DNA from: Mesorhizobium sp. RMAD-H1
Lineage (GTDB): Bacteria > Pseudomonadota > Alphaproteobacteria > Rhizobiales > Rhizobiaceae
Assembly: GCF_014191375.1 (NCBI RefSeq)
Contig: NZ_JACHWN010000004.1
Span: forward strand, 248,001 to 312,000
Length of the DNA stretch: 64,000 bases
Direction of reading: 5' to 3'
In this document: positions 8,257 through 19,303 of the stretch, piece by piece
How the letters are laid out: the number at the start of each line of letters is the position of its first letter
Numbering within the stretch: the stretch's first letter is position 1
Program-made: the position numbers and the translations under genes
Notes under the pieces: model-generated
The model's input: only the letters and a program-made list of their open reading frames with translations
Databases searched by the model: none
What the model was told of the DNA's origin: nothing

Positions 8257-8943
8257 TCAGCCGTTGCCCTCGGCTTGCGGATTTTCCGCAGCCGCTTCGG
8301 CCGCCGCCTGCTTCGGCCCGCCGCGTGATACGCCGACGAGCGCCGGGCGCAGCACGCGGTCGCCGATGACGAAGCCGGCCTGCACCACCTGCAGCACGGT
8401 GTTGTTCGGCACTTCCGTATTGGGGATTTCGAACATTGCCTGGTGGAAATGCGGGTCGAATTTCTGGCCCTCGGGCTCGATCTTCTTCACGCCATGGCGT
8501 TCGAGCGTGGAAAGCATGGTGCGTTCCGTCATCTCCACGCCTTCGGCGAGCGCCTTCAGACCCGCATCGTCCTTTTCCAGCGCATCCGCGGGGATGGCCT
8601 CGAGCGCACGGCGCAGATTGTCCGATACTGCGAGCATGTCGCGCGCGAAATTGGCGACCGAATAGGTCTTGGCGTCGTGCACGTCGCGGGCGGTGCGCTT
8701 GCGCAAATTCTCCATCTCCGCGGCGAGCCGCAGGAGCTGGTCCTTCAATTCGCTGTTTTCGGCCTGAAGCGCGGCCGCGGGGTCTGCGGCGGCCTCGTCT
8801 TCGGCCACTTCCGCCCGCGCCTCTGCCTTGCGGCTTTTAAGGAAATCGTCGGCCGCGCGCTTCAGCGCCTCCCGGTCCTTCGGGTTGTTGATGTCGCGCT
8901 GCTCAAGATCGGGCGTCTCGCCGGTGTTCTTTTCTTCAGCCAT
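8257..8943 (-). CDS. grpE: Nucleotide exchange factor GrpE
   Basis: The 228-residue GrpE releases ADP from DnaK. An acidic, charged N-terminus leads into a long coiled coil at about residues 55-110 ([22 protein letters not shown]). The beta-rich head domain includes [16 protein letters not shown] near residues 155-170 and [21 protein letters not shown] near 185-205, both conserved. It is 84 bases downstream of hrcA on the same strand, the common hrcA-grpE arrangement. dnaK and dnaJ are not in this window. Confidence 0.97.
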   Translation of the reverse strand: MAEEKNTGETPDLEQRDINNPKDREALKRAADDFLKSRKAEARAEVAEDEAAADPAAALQAENSELKDQLLRLAAEMENLRKRTARDVHDAKTYSVANFARDMLAVSDNLRRALEAIPADALEKDDAGLKALAEGVEMTERTMLSTLERHGVKKIEPEGQKFDPHFHQAMFEIPNTEVPNNTVLQVVQAGFVIGDRVLRPALVGVSRGGPKQAAAEAAAENPQAEGNG

Positions 8944-9027
8944 TCTCGTCTTCCGTCTTGAATCCTCGTTGCGCCGGATATCGAGCTTTAGACTCGGAAA
9001 ATCAAGTGCATGTGCAGGAAAAGCTGC

Positions 9028-10098
9028 TCACCGCAAGAGACGGGAGACGAGCTGGGCAGTATAATCGACCATCGGCACGATGCGCGCATAGTTGAGCCGC
9101 GTGGGGCCGATGACGCCCAGCGCGCCTACCACGCGCTGCTCGGCATCGCGATAGGGCGCGACCACGAGAGACGAGCCGGAAAGCGAGAAAAGCTTGTTTT
9201 CCGAGCCGATGAAGATGCGCACGCCGGATCCCGCTTCGGCAAGCTCGAGAAGCTGGATCATGCCTTCCTTGGTTTCCAGATCATCGAAGAGATGCCGGAG
9301 CCTTTCGATATCGTCCTGCGCGTGAATGTTCTCCAGGAGATTAGCGCGCCCGCGCACGATGAGCCGCGTCGGCTGGTCGTTGCCGCCGCCGCTCCAGATG
9401 GCGAGTCCCTGTTCGACCAGATGTTGTGACAGCTCGTCGAGGGCCTGCCTGGTATCCTCCTTCAGCCGCGCCAGCTCGCCGCGTGCTTCCGAGAGCGTGC
9501 GCCCCTGGATATGCGCGTTGAGGAAATTCGATGCCTCGATGAGCTGCGAGGCCGTCACCCCCGGCGGAAGGTCGACGATGCGGTTTTCCACATCGCCGCT
9601 CTGGGTGACGAGGACCGCCAGCGCCCGCGTCGGCTCCAGCCGCACGAATTCGATGTGCTTCAGCGCGCCTTCCACCTTGGTCGCCAGCACCAGTCCCGCG
9701 CCGCGCGACAGGCCGGAGAGGATCTGGCTTGCCTCGGTCAGCACGTTTTCCACCGAATGGCCGCTGCCGGCGGCGCGCACCTGCGCCTCGATCGATTTGC
9801 GTTCTTCCGGCGGCAGATCGCCGATTTCCAGAAAGGCGTCCACGAAGAAGCGCAGGCCCATCTGCGTCGGCAGGCGCCCCGCCGAGACATGCGGCGAATA
9901 GATGAGGCCGAGCTGCTCCAGATCGCTCATCACATTGCGGATCGTGGCCGGTGAAAGCGCCAGCGGCAGGATGCGGGAGAGATTGCGCGACCCGACCGGC
10001 TCGCCATCGCTCAAGTAACTTTCGACGATGCGCCGGAAGATGTCGCGCGAGCGCTGATCGAGGGTAGCAAGCGTTTCGGGAACTGCTGCCTTCATCAT
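9028..10098 (-). CDS. hrcA: Heat-inducible transcription repressor HrcA
   Basis: HrcA (356 aa) represses groESL by binding CIRCE operators and depends on GroEL for activity. The N-terminal winged helix is at residues about 8-75 ([46 protein letters not shown]), and the C-terminal GAF-like domain ends with [21 protein letters not shown]. Of the in-frame starts at 10182, 10125, 10098 and 10095, 10098 best fits the family N-terminus. GGAGG lies 12 bases upstream. No CIRCE inverted repeat was found in its upstream region, so autorepression is not indicated. Confidence 0.95.
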   Translation of the reverse strand: MMKAAVPETLATLDQRSRDIFRRIVESYLSDGEPVGSRNLSRILPLALSPATIRNVMSDLEQLGLIYSPHVSAGRLPTQMGLRFFVDAFLEIGDLPPEERKSIEAQVRAAGSGHSVENVLTEASQILSGLSRGAGLVLATKVEGALKHIEFVRLEPTRALAVLVTQSGDVENRIVDLPPGVTASQLIEASNFLNAHIQGRTLSEARGELARLKEDTRQALDELSQHLVEQGLAIWSGGGNDQPTRLIVRGRANLLENIHAQDDIERLRHLFDDLETKEGMIQLLELAEAGSGVRIFIGSENKLFSLSGSSLVVAPYRDAEQRVVGALGVIGPTRLNYARIVPMVDYTAQLVSRLLR

Positions 10099-10152
10099 AT
10101 CCGTTGCATGCCTCCATTGACCCATGATTGCCTGTTGGCGGGATCGGACATG

Positions 10153-10183
10153 ATTATATATGCTGGACTTTCCGGGGATCAAA
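10153..10183 (-). promoter_or_regulatory. Candidate hrcA promoter
   Basis: Minus-strand TTTGAT (10183-10178) and TATATA (10160-10155) separated by 17 bases, about 55 bases upstream of the chosen hrcA start. The overlapping TATAAT at 10158-10153 would give a 19-base spacer. This is a visual sigma-70 match only. Confidence 0.4.
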
Positions 10184-10287
10184 GCGCCCTCGAACCCGCA
10201 ATCACGGGTAAAGCGGGCAAATCTGCTTCCTATTTGCGCGTTTGCAGCCTAAAAGCCGCCTTAAGAAACGGAATCGAGGTTCAATCC

Positions 10288-11004
<717 letters not shown>

Positions 11005-11037
11005 AAAGTTCAATAACGGGACAGAAGGGGGTCAGTC

Positions 11038-11454
11038 GTGAAGCTACAGCCCGCCGCCGTTCTGGAGTCCGCCCTCTATGTCACCGATCTGCCGCGCGCG
11101 GTCGCCTTCTATCGAAACGTGCTCGGCCTGGAGCCGACCGGCCATGCCGATCATCGCGCCGCCTTCTTCCGTTGCGGCGCCGGCGTGGTGATCCTGTTCG
11201 ATGCTGACGAAACCATCAAGCCTGCAGCGCCCGGCAGGCTGCCCGTCCCCGCCCATGGCACGAAGGGACCGGGCCATCTCTGCTTCCGCGCCAGCCGCGA
11301 CGAGATCGCCGAGTGGAAGGCGCATCTTCAGGCCAATGGCGTGGAGATCGAAAGCGAGTTCGACTGGCCCAACGGCGCCCGGTCGATCTATTTCCGTGAC
11401 CCTTCCGGCAATTCGCTGGAATTCGCCGAACCGAAACTATGGAATATGGAATGA
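11038..11454 (+). CDS. VOC (glyoxalase/dioxygenase) family protein
   Basis: A 138-residue metal-dependent vicinal-oxygen-chelate protein with GTG start at 11038. Two beta-alpha-beta-beta-beta modules are visible. Candidate metal ligands are His92 (KGPGHLCF region) and the glutamate in the C-terminal [18 protein letters not shown]. Members range from glyoxalases to antibiotic-resistance enzymes, and the sequence does not settle the substrate. The stop overlaps the rdgB start as ATGA, which implies translational coupling within the rph-VOC-rdgB-hemW run. Confidence 0.85.
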   Translation: MKLQPAAVLESALYVTDLPRAVAFYRNVLGLEPTGHADHRAAFFRCGAGVVILFDADETIKPAAPGRLPVPAHGTKGPGHLCFRASRDEIAEWKAHLQANGVEIESEFDWPNGARSIYFRDPSGNSLEFAEPKLWNME

Positions 11455-12098
11455 GAAAGCTCGAGAAAGGCCGGCTGGTCGTCGCAACCCACAACAAGGG
11501 CAAGCTGCGCGAGATCGATGATCTGATCGGCCCGTTCGGCTTCGAAATACAGTCTGCCGCCGCGCTGGGCCTGCCGGAGCCGGACGAGACGGGCACGACC
11601 TTCGAGGAGAACGCTGCCATCAAGGCGCTTGCCGCAGCGAAGGCGACCGGCCTGCCGGCCCTTTCGGACGATTCCGGCCTCGCCGTCGATGCGCTCGGTG
11701 GTGCGCCCGGCGTCTACACCGCCAATTGGGCGGAGCTGCCCGACGGAACGCGCGACTTCCTGTTCGGCATGCGCAAGGTCGAGGATGCCTTGCAGGAGAA
11801 GGGGGCGCTGACAGCAGACAAGCGAAAGGGCCGCTTCGTTTCCGTCATCTGCATCGCCTGGCCCGACGGGTACACGGATTTCTATCGCGGCGAGGTGGAA
11901 GGCGGCATCGTCTGGCCGCCGCGGGGGGAGAGAGGCTTCGGCTATGATCCGATCTTCCTGCCGGACGGCCATGAGAGGACTTTCGGCGAGATGGAAACCG
12001 ATGAGAAACATGGCTGGAAGCCGGGCTCGGCCGAGGCGCTCTCGCACCGCGCCAGGGCTTTCCGGCTTTTTGCCCGCGATGCACTCGGCATCGAATGA
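11451..12098 (+). CDS. rdgB: dITP/XTP pyrophosphatase (RdgB/HAM1)
   Basis: A 215-residue house-cleaning enzyme that hydrolyses non-canonical purine triphosphates to monophosphates, keeping ITP and XTP out of DNA and RNA. It shows the N-terminal [13 protein letters not shown], the catalytic [19 protein letters not shown] near residues 67-85 and the C-terminal [12 protein letters not shown] with SHRARAF. Start 11451 (MRKLEKG) overlaps the VOC stop by four bases; an ATG 12 bases earlier is less likely. Its position after rph is widely conserved. Confidence 0.96.
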   Translation: MRKLEKGRLVVATHNKGKLREIDDLIGPFGFEIQSAAALGLPEPDETGTTFEENAAIKALAAAKATGLPALSDDSGLAVDALGGAPGVYTANWAELPDGTRDFLFGMRKVEDALQEKGALTADKRKGRFVSVICIAWPDGYTDFYRGEVEGGIVWPPRGERGFGYDPIFLPDGHERTFGEMETDEKHGWKPGSAEALSHRARAFRLFARDALGIE

Positions 12099-12113
12099 TA
12101 CGATTGGAACGAG

Positions 12114-13304
12114 ATGGGTTATGTGACGCGGCCGGACCGGGTGAACAAGGCGATTGAGGGCGAGAATGCCTTCGGCGTCTATCTCCATTGGCCGTTTTGC
12201 GCGGCCAAATGCCCCTATTGCGATTTCAACAGCCATGTCCGCCACCAGCCGGTCGATCAGGCGCGCTTTGCGTCCGCCTTCGCGCGGGAGATGCGCACCA
12301 TGCGGGCGCGCACCGGTCCGCGCACCGTCACCAGCATTTTTCTCGGCGGCGGCACGCCGTCGCTGATGCTGCCCGCCACGGTGGAGCGGCTGCTCGGCGA
12401 GATCGCCGCCAACTGGAGCGTCGCCGAGGGTGTGGAGATAACGCTCGAGGCCAATCCGTCGAGCGTCGAGGCCGATCGCTTCCGCGGCTATCGCGCGGCG
12501 GGCGTCAACCGCGTCTCGCTCGGCGTGCAGGCCTTGAACGACCGGGATCTGAAAAGGCTGGGCCGCCTGCACAATGTCGAGGAAGCGCTGAAGGCGATCG
12601 GCCTGGCGCGGGAGATATTCCCCCGCCTGTCCTTCGATCTGATCTATGCCCGGCCCGACCAGGCGATCGCGGAATGGCGCGCCGAATTGGAACAGGCGAT
12701 CGCGCTTGCCGCCGATCATCTGTCGCTCTATCAGCTCACCATCGAGGAAGGCACGCCCTTCTATAATCTCTGGAGGGCAGGCAAGCTCGTCACGCCCGAT
12801 GCGGATCATGCCGCCGCGCTTTATAAAGAGACGCAGGACGTGACGGCGGCGCATGGCCTGCCGGCCTACGAGATCTCCAATCATGCGGCGCCGGGTGCGG
12901 AATCCAGGCACAATCTCGTCTACTGGCGCTATGGCGAATATGTCGGCGTCGGGCCGGGGGCGCATGGCCGTTTTGTCGAGAAGGGCATCCGCACCGTCAC
13001 CATGACCGAGCGCCATCCCGAAGGCTGGCTGGAAATGGCCGAGCGGCAGGGCCACGGCGTCGTCGAGGAGGAATATCTGACGGGCGACCAGGAAGGCGAC
13101 GAGTTCCTGATGATGGGGCTGCGGCTCACCGAGGGGATCGATCTCGCCCGCTATCGCCGCCTGACCGGACACGACATCGATCAGGGCAGGCTCGAAAGCC
13201 TCGTCAGCCAGCACCTGATCGAGCCGATGGGCGGCACGCGCATCCGCGCCACGCCCGACGGCGCGCTCCTGCTCGATGCGGTGGTGGCCGATCTGGCGGC
13301 TTAG
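12114..13304 (+). CDS. hemW: Radical SAM heme chaperone HemW
   Basis: A 396-residue radical SAM protein. The cluster motif is Cys29-x3-Cys33-x2-Cys36 followed by Asp-Phe (CAAKCPYCDF). The Phe where coproporphyrinogen dehydrogenase HemN has a further Cys marks this as HemW, a heme-binding chaperone, not an HemN enzyme. The GGGTPS motif for SAM contacts is near residues 79-84, and the C-terminal HemN_C domain includes EEEYLTGDQEGDEFLMMGLR. It follows rdgB by 15 bases, a conserved neighbour. Confidence 0.94.
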   Translation: MGYVTRPDRVNKAIEGENAFGVYLHWPFCAAKCPYCDFNSHVRHQPVDQARFASAFAREMRTMRARTGPRTVTSIFLGGGTPSLMLPATVERLLGEIAANWSVAEGVEITLEANPSSVEADRFRGYRAAGVNRVSLGVQALNDRDLKRLGRLHNVEEALKAIGLAREIFPRLSFDLIYARPDQAIAEWRAELEQAIALAADHLSLYQLTIEEGTPFYNLWRAGKLVTPDADHAAALYKETQDVTAAHGLPAYEISNHAAPGAESRHNLVYWRYGEYVGVGPGAHGRFVEKGIRTVTMTERHPEGWLEMAERQGHGVVEEEYLTGDQEGDEFLMMGLRLTEGIDLARYRRLTGHDIDQGRLESLVSQHLIEPMGGTRIRATPDGALLLDAVVADLAA

Positions 13305-13352
13305 ATAGCTTTGCAGCCGGGCATAATTTTATCGTGTTGCGGCGGAACGGTT

Positions 13353-13502
13353 GAGGCATGGATTCCTGTGACAAGCACAGGAATGACGACAGGTTGCTGT
13401 TGAGGCTGAATTTCAAGGTCTTTGCCAAGGCAGAACGGTTCCCGTAAAGAAAAAGCATCTTTACCCCGTCATTCCTGTGCTTGTCACAGGAATCCATGCC
13501 TC
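13353..13502. repeat. Paired-hairpin repeat, copy 1
   Basis: Two 35-base arms in inverse orientation (13353-13387 and 13468-13502) flank an 80-base spacer. Each arm contains its own hairpin, ATTCCTGTG-ACAAG-CACAGGAAT. The right arm lies just upstream of rsmI and creates a spurious ATG (13477) in the rsmI frame. Two further copies occur at 40.65 and 41.19 kb. Confidence 0.9.
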
Positions 13503-13554
13503 TACTGTGCAATTGCTGCAGCGTATAAAACCACGCACCGTTAGGAAGCCTTCA

Positions 13555-14472
13555 TTGATCACAGCCGCCTCCGAACCGCGAGATTACATCATCGGCCAGG
13601 CGCGGTTTCATGCCCGGCCGCTGGAGCCGGCGCTCTATATCGTCGCCACGCCGATCGGCAATCTTGGCGACATGACGATCCGCGGCCTCGAAACCCTGGC
13701 GGGCGCCGATATCCTTGCCTGTGAGGACACGCGGGTCACCCGTGTCCTGCTCGACCGCTTCGGCATCGCCAGGCGGCCTGTCGCCTATCACGAGCACAAT
13801 GCGGCCGAAGCCGGACCGAGGCTCATCGCGGCGCTGAAGGAGGGCAGGAGCGTCGCGCTCGTTTCCGATGCGGGAACGCCGCTCGTCTCCGATCCGGGCT
13901 ACCGGCTGGTGGGCGAGGCGAGGGCGGCGGGCATCCGCGTCGTGCCTGTTCCCGGCGCCTCCGCCGTGCTGGCGGCGTTGACCGCCTCGGGCCTGCCGAC
14001 GGACAGCTTTCTTTTCGCAGGCTTCCTGCCGTCGAAACAGGGGCAGCGCCGCGCGCGGCTCGAGGCCCTGGCCCGGATCGACGCGACGCTCGTCTTCTTC
14101 GAATCGCCCAATCGCACCCCCGCCACGCTGGCGGAGATGGCAGCCGTCTTCGGCGAGACCCGCAAGGGTGCGCTCTGCCGCGAGCTGACCAAGGCCTATG
14201 AGACGGTGGTGACCGCGCCGCTGGGCGAGCTGGCAAGCCGGTTCGACGGCGAGGACCGGCTGCGGGGCGAGGTTGTCCTTCTGGTCGGCCCGCCGGAACA
14301 GGCGGGGACTCCGGCAAGCGCGGAAGACATAGATCAACTGCTCCTGTCGCTCGCCGCCGAGATGTCGCCGTCGAAGGCGGCGGGCGAAGCCGCGCGGATG
14401 ACGGGCGGGCAGAAGGGCGTGCTCTATCAGCGTCTGATCGAACTCAGGGCCGGGCAGGATGACGGCGCTTGA
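13555..14472 (+). CDS. rsmI: 16S rRNA (cytidine(1402)-2'-O)-methyltransferase RsmI
   Basis: A SAM-dependent tetrapyrrole-methylase-fold enzyme (305 aa) that 2'-O-methylates C1402 in the ribosomal decoding centre. Family landmarks are [55 protein letters not shown] and [18 protein letters not shown]. No ATG is close to the homologous N-terminus. TTG at 13555 preceded by TAGGAAG fits; the ATG at 13477 lies inside the repeat arm and would add repeat-derived sequence. The last 14 bases overlap yraN. rsmI-yraN is a conserved pair. Confidence 0.93.
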   Translation: MITAASEPRDYIIGQARFHARPLEPALYIVATPIGNLGDMTIRGLETLAGADILACEDTRVTRVLLDRFGIARRPVAYHEHNAAEAGPRLIAALKEGRSVALVSDAGTPLVSDPGYRLVGEARAAGIRVVPVPGASAVLAALTASGLPTDSFLFAGFLPSKQGQRRARLEALARIDATLVFFESPNRTPATLAEMAAVFGETRKGALCRELTKAYETVVTAPLGELASRFDGEDRLRGEVVLLVGPPEQAGTPASAEDIDQLLLSLAAEMSPSKAAGEAARMTGGQKGVLYQRLIELRAGQDDGA

Positions 14473-14830
14473 GAAGAGGCGCAGGGCGTTCTTTCGCGGC
14501 CATTCGGCCGAGTGGCTGGCTTCGCTCGCGCTGATGCTGAAGGGCTTCCGCATCGTCGCGCGCCGTTACAAGACCCGGCTCGGCGAGATCGACCTGATCG
14601 CCCGGCGCGGGTGCCTCGTTCTCATCGTCGAAGTCAAGGCCCGCTCATCGCTCGAAGCCGCCATGGAGGCGGTCAATCATACCTCCATGCACCGCATCGA
14701 GGCGGCCGCCGACCTCTGGCTGGCGCGTCAGCCCGACCGGGCCCGGCTGTTCCTGCGCTTCGATCTCGTCGCTGTCCTGCCCTGGCGCTGGCCACGGCAT
14801 GTGCCCGCCGCTTTTACGGCATCCCGATAA
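14459..14830 (+). CDS. YraN family protein (UPF0102)
   Basis: A 123-residue protein of the UPF0102 family with a restriction-endonuclease-like fold. Visible core motifs are [15 protein letters not shown] near residues 34-48 and [10 protein letters not shown] near residues 54-63, the GEIDLI and EVK pattern of a PD-(D/E)XK site. The biological role is not established. It overlaps the end of rsmI by 14 bases, so it is likely translationally coupled. Confidence 0.9.
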   Translation: MTALEKRRRAFFRGHSAEWLASLALMLKGFRIVARRYKTRLGEIDLIARRGCLVLIVEVKARSSLEAAMEAVNHTSMHRIEAAADLWLARQPDRARLFLRFDLVAVLPWRWPRHVPAAFTASR

Positions 14831-15086
14831 AAGGCTTGCATGAAGCCCTAAATCCTATAAGATTTATAGAGTAAGCGATTTGTCAGTATGGGACGAGCTT
14901 TTCTGCCGCGCGGCGCGCATGGCGGAACCGTTGCTTTCGGCATATCGGCTGGGAACGAAAGTTCCTGCTTTCCCCCGTTTTGGGAAAAACGATGCTCCGG
15001 AGCATGTTCCGGCGCAAGTCTGTTCCTTATAAATCCTTGATAAATGTCTGATAATCCGGGGCGCTATCCAGTAAGGATTTTGTCTC

Positions 15087-16511
15087 GTGGCATTTGGCTC
15101 ATCGACATTGTCGGTCTTCCCCGCCTTCTTCCGCATCCGGAATGAAGTGGCGGTGATCGTTGGAAACGGCGAGGAAGCGCTCAACAAGGCGCGGCTTCTC
15201 GCCCAGACCAGCGCCGTGGTCCGTGTTGTGTCGGCCGATCCGGAACCGGCGCTGGCCAAATATATCGCCGAGCAGGGCCTGCAGCATGTGGCCGAGAATT
15301 TCGCGCCGGCCCATCTCTTCGGCGCAAAGCTCGTTTTCGTCGCCACGGGAGAAGAAGACGCGGATACGGCCATCGCCGCCGAGGCGCGCCGCCAGCGCAT
15401 TCCCGTCAATGTCGTCGACCGCCCCGCACTTTGCGATTTCTTCACGCCCGCGATCGTCAACCGCGCGCCGCTTGCCATCGCCATCGGCTCGGAAGGCACC
15501 GGCCCGGTGCTGACCCAGATGATCCGCGCCAGCATCGATGCAGCGCTTTCGCCGCGTCTCGGCGATCTCGCCCGGCTGGCCGATGCCTATCGTCCCGCCG
15601 TCGAGAAGTTCCTGCCCAGGGGCGTGGCGCGCCGGCTCTTCTGGCGCTCCTTCTTTTCCGGCGATGTGGCGCGCGGGGTCGAGCGTGGCGACCAGGCCGC
15701 CGCCGATGCCGCCGCGCAGAGATTGCTGCGCCAGCAGGGCGCCCCGCAGGGCTATGTCTGGCTTGTCGGTGCGGGGCCCGGTGCGGAAGACCTGCTGACG
15801 CTTCGCGCCCAGCGCGTGCTGATGGAGGCCGATATCATCGTCCATGATGCGCTGGTTCCGGAAGCCATCATCGCCATGGGCCGCCGCGATGCCGAGCGTA
15901 TCCCCGTCGGCAAGCGCAAGGGCTGCCATTCCAAGAGCCAGGACGAGATCAATGCGCTGCTCGTGGAGCTTGCCCGTGAAGGCAAGCGCGTCGCGCGGCT
16001 CAAATCCGGCGACCCACTGGTTTATGGCCGCGCGGGCGAGGAGATGGCTGCCCTGCGCGAGGCCGGCATCGGCTTCGAGATCGTGCCGGGCATCACCTCG
16101 GCTTTTGCCGCAGCCGCCGATATGGAGCTGCCGCTGACGCTGCGCGGCGTCGCCTCTTCGCTGGTCTTTACCACCGGCCATGACATGTCGGGCGAGATCC
16201 TGCCGGATTGGGCACGGCTTGCTCTTTCGGGCGCCACCATCGCCGTCTATATGGGAAGCTCCGTTGCCGCCTCGATCGCGGCCCGGCTGATGAGCGCGGG
16301 GCTTCATGAAGATACGGCAGTCGCCGTCGTCGAGAATGCCAGCCGTCCGGACCGCCGCATGTTCCATGGCCTGCTGAAGGATCTGCCCGCGCTGGAGAAG
16401 CGCGACGATCTGGCAGGCCCGGTCATGGTCGTGATCGGCGATGCCGTTGCCGGTGCGGCCATCCACAAGGCAGAAGCGCTGGCGCTGCGCCAGCATGAAG
16501 TTACAGCCTGA
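15087..16511 (+). CDS. cysG: Siroheme synthase CysG (trifunctional)
   Basis: A 474-residue fusion that makes siroheme from uroporphyrinogen III. The N-terminal part (about 1-210) is the precorrin-2 dehydrogenase/ferrochelatase, with a Rossmann glycine motif near residue 24 (IVGNGEEALNKA) and VDRPALCDFFTPAIV. The C-terminal part (about 220-474) is the SUMT methylase: VWLVGAGPGAEDLLTLRA, LKSGDPLVYGRAGEE, VPGITSAFAAAA. GTG at 15087 follows AAGGA. It heads the block that supplies siroheme to CysI downstream. The 256 bases before it hold no convincing gene. Confidence 0.96.
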   Translation: MAFGSSTLSVFPAFFRIRNEVAVIVGNGEEALNKARLLAQTSAVVRVVSADPEPALAKYIAEQGLQHVAENFAPAHLFGAKLVFVATGEEDADTAIAAEARRQRIPVNVVDRPALCDFFTPAIVNRAPLAIAIGSEGTGPVLTQMIRASIDAALSPRLGDLARLADAYRPAVEKFLPRGVARRLFWRSFFSGDVARGVERGDQAAADAAAQRLLRQQGAPQGYVWLVGAGPGAEDLLTLRAQRVLMEADIIVHDALVPEAIIAMGRRDAERIPVGKRKGCHSKSQDEINALLVELAREGKRVARLKSGDPLVYGRAGEEMAALREAGIGFEIVPGITSAFAAAADMELPLTLRGVASSLVFTTGHDMSGEILPDWARLALSGATIAVYMGSSVAASIAARLMSAGLHEDTAVAVVENASRPDRRMFHGLLKDLPALEKRDDLAGPVMVVIGDAVAGAAIHKAEALALRQHEVTA

Positions 16512-16535
16512 ACAGCTGAGTGAAGGACGAAGTTG

Positions 16536-16841
16536 ATGACGATCAAGGTTCTGACCGCCAACCGCCTGACCGACGGCGAGGTCGTCTGGTACGGGGCTGA
16601 CGGCGAGTGGCGTGAAACCATCGAGGGCGTGCTGATCGCCCGTGACCCGGAAACGGCGGCGACACTCGAGGATGCCGGCAAGGCGGCAATCCGCGCCAAT
16701 CTGGTGGTCGATGCCAATCTGATCGATGTCGAGGAACGCAATGGCGAGCTCTACCCGCTGCGCCTGCGCGAGCGCATCCGTATCTCCGGGCCGACGATCG
16801 ATTTCGAACCCCGCAGGAAGCCGGCCGCTTCCGCAGCCTGA
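16536..16841 (+). CDS. DUF2849 domain-containing protein
   Basis: A 101-residue soluble protein with ATG at 16536 (MTIKVLTANRLTDGEVVWY). DUF2849 members sit between cysG and cysI in rhizobia and relatives, the same position as here, so a role around sulfite reductase assembly or electron transfer is inferred from context only. No cysteines or membrane segments are present. Confidence 0.88.
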   Translation: MTIKVLTANRLTDGEVVWYGADGEWRETIEGVLIARDPETAATLEDAGKAAIRANLVVDANLIDVEERNGELYPLRLRERIRISGPTIDFEPRRKPAASAA

Positions 16842-16891
16842 CCAGAACGAACTAGCCAGACAGCCAAACGCACCAGGAAAATATTTGAGCC

Positions 16892-18562
16892 ATGTATCGT
16901 TACGATGAGTTCGACCACGCCTTTGTCGCCGCCCGCGTCGAGCAGTTCAAGGATCAGGTCGAGCGCCGCCTGTCGGGCGAACTGACGGAGGAGCAGTTCC
17001 GGCCGCTTCGCCTGATGAACGGCGTTTACCTGCAGCTCCACGCCTATATGCTGCGCGTCGCCGTTCCCTATGGCACGCTGTCGAGCCGCCAGATGCGCAA
17101 GCTCGGCCACATTGCCCGCGTCTATGATCGCGGCTACGGCCATTTCACCACGCGCCAGAACATCCAGTACAACTGGCCGGCGCTGGCCGACATCCCCAAG
17201 ATCCTGGACGAGCTGGCGGAAGTCGAGATGCACGCCATGCAGACGTCGGGCAATTGCATCCGCAATGTCACCGCCGATCATTTCGCGGGCGTCGCCGCCG
17301 ACGAGGTGGCCGATCCCCGGCCCTTTGCCGAGATCCTGCGGCAATGGTCGTCGCTGCATCCGGAATTCTCCTATCTGCCGCGCAAGTTCAAGATCGCGGT
17401 TACCGGCGCCGAGCATGACCGCGCGGCGATTCAGACACATGACATAGGCCTGCATCTGAAGAAGAACGAGAAGGGCGAGCTCGGCTTCGCCGTCTATGTC
17501 GGTGGCGGTCAGGGCCGTACGCCAATGGTGGCGAAGAATATCCGCGATTTCCTGCCGGCCGAGGATCTGCTGTCCTACACCACGGCCATCGTCCGCGTTT
17601 ACAATCTCCATGGCCGCCGCGACAACAAGTACAAGGCGCGCATCAAGATCCTCGTGCATGAGACGGGCGCGGAGGAACTGACCCGCCAGATCGAAGCCGA
17701 ATGGCAGGCGCTGAAGGAGAGCGATCTCAAACTGCCGCAAGGGGATATCGACGCTATTCAGGCCTATTTCAGCCCGCCGGTTCTGCCTGAGAGGCCGGAA
17801 GGCTGGGCGGCGCTTGCCGCCGCGAAGAAAGCCGATGCCGGCTTCGCCGCCTGGGTGGACCAGAACGTCACGCCGCACAAGAACCCGGATTACGGCGTCG
17901 TCACCATCTCGCTGAAGCCGATCGGCGGCATCCCGGGCGACGCCAGCGCCGAGCAGATGGAGCTCGTCGCCGATATCGCCGAGAAGTTCAGCCAGGACGA
18001 AATCCGCGTCAGCCACGAGCAGAACCTGGTGCTGCCGCACGTGGCGCTTGCCGACCTCCACACGGTCTATCAGCTGCTCTTGACCGATGGGCTCGCCACC
18101 GCCAATGCGGGATTGATCACCGACATCATCGCCTGCCCCGGCCTCGATTATTGCGCGCTCGCCAACGCCCGCTCCATCCCCGTGGCGCAGCGGATTTCCG
18201 AGCGCTTCGGCGCGGCCGAACGCCAGGCGGAGATTGGCGAACTGAAGATCAAGATCTCCGGCTGCATCAATGCCTGCGGCCATCACCATGTCGGCCATAT
18301 CGGCATTCTGGGCGTCGAGAAGAAGGGCGAGGAGCTCTACCAGATCACGCTTGGCGGCTCGGCCGACGAGATCACGACGATCGGCGAGATCACCGGCCGC
18401 GGCTTCTCCTCGGAAGAGGTGGTCGATGCCGTCGAGAAGATCGTCGATACCTATCTGACCCTGCGCACCAGCAAGGAGGAAAACTTCCTTGCCGCCTATA
18501 GGCGTGTGGGTGCGACACCGTTCAAGGAGGCGCTTTATGGCCCTGTCAGCCGCGCTGCCTGA
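16892..18562 (+). CDS. cysI: Sulfite reductase hemoprotein (nitrite/sulfite reductase family)
   Basis: A 556-residue enzyme reducing sulfite to sulfide with six electrons through coupled siroheme and [4Fe-4S] centres. The cluster ligands are visible as Cys415-x5-Cys421 (CPGLDYC) and Cys458-x3-Cys462 (GCINACGHHHVGHIG). Two ferrodoxin-like half domains lie at about 50-115 and 320-390. Neighbours CysG (cofactor) and CysH (APS reduction) make sulfite a better substrate guess than nitrite. No CysJ flavoprotein is present; the downstream ferredoxin and reductase are the likely donors. Confidence 0.94.
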   Translation: MYRYDEFDHAFVAARVEQFKDQVERRLSGELTEEQFRPLRLMNGVYLQLHAYMLRVAVPYGTLSSRQMRKLGHIARVYDRGYGHFTTRQNIQYNWPALADIPKILDELAEVEMHAMQTSGNCIRNVTADHFAGVAADEVADPRPFAEILRQWSSLHPEFSYLPRKFKIAVTGAEHDRAAIQTHDIGLHLKKNEKGELGFAVYVGGGQGRTPMVAKNIRDFLPAEDLLSYTTAIVRVYNLHGRRDNKYKARIKILVHETGAEELTRQIEAEWQALKESDLKLPQGDIDAIQAYFSPPVLPERPEGWAALAAAKKADAGFAAWVDQNVTPHKNPDYGVVTISLKPIGGIPGDASAEQMELVADIAEKFSQDEIRVSHEQNLVLPHVALADLHTVYQLLLTDGLATANAGLITDIIACPGLDYCALANARSIPVAQRISERFGAAERQAEIGELKIKISGCINACGHHHVGHIGILGVEKKGEELYQITLGGSADEITTIGEITGRGFSSEEVVDAVEKIVDTYLTLRTSKEENFLAAYRRVGATPFKEALYGPVSRAA

Positions 18563-19303
18563 TACCGACGAAAGGGCGATAGCCGACGAGGCCCGCGCGC
18601 TGGAGGCGCGCTATGGCGGGCTCGATTCCAGGCTCATTATCGAGCTTGCGATCGACCATCTCTTCAATGAGGAGATCGCCGTCGTTTCCTCCTTTGGCGC
18701 GGAATCGGCCGTGCTTCTGCATCTCATATCCGAGGTCGACCATACGACGCCGGTCATCTTCCTCGATACGGGAAAGCATTTCAGCGCGACGCTCGCCCAT
18801 CGCGACCGCCTGATCGAGGAATTGGGCCTGACGGATGTGCGCAATATTCAGCCGCTGCAGAACTCGCTCAAGCGGGAGGACCCGTTCGGCGCCTTGTCCA
18901 TGACCGACAAGGATCGCTGCTGCTATATCCGCAAGGTTGAGCCGATGGCGCGTGCCGTGGCGCCCTATCGCGCCTGGATGACCGGCCGCAAGCAGTTCCA
19001 GGCGTCGACCCGCGCCGCGCTCCCCGTTTTTGAAGCGGTGGGATCGCGCATCCGCATCAATCCGCTGGCCCGCTGGCAGTCGTCCGATCTCACGGCCTAT
19101 ATGGCCGCCCATGGCCTGCCCGCCCATCCCTTGGTCGAGAAGGGCTATCGCTCGATCGGCTGCATGCCCTGCACGAGGCCGGTCGAGGACGGGGAAGACC
19201 AGCGCGCCGGGCGCTGGGCCGGCACGGACAAGACCGAGTGCGGCATCCATCTCACCGGTCTTACTGATACGCTGACCAACATTTCGCTGACGGAATCCAA
19301 TTT

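Noticed and set aside
10099-10287. CIRCE operator upstream of hrcA
   Set aside because: I looked for TTAGCACTC-N9-GAGTGCTAA and found neither half in the hrcA-rph gap.
11388-13214. 608-codon minus-strand open frame
   Set aside because: Antisense of rdgB and hemW, both of which have complete catalytic motifs; the antisense product is Arg/Asp/Leu-rich with no recognisable domain.
14831-15086. A missing gshB or a riboswitch between yraN and cysG
   Set aside because: The 256-base gap shows no ORF with family sequence and no recognisable riboswitch core; gshB often follows yraN in relatives but is not here.
16751-18298. 515-codon minus-strand open frame
   Set aside because: Antisense of cysI, whose Fe-S ligands are all present on the plus strand.
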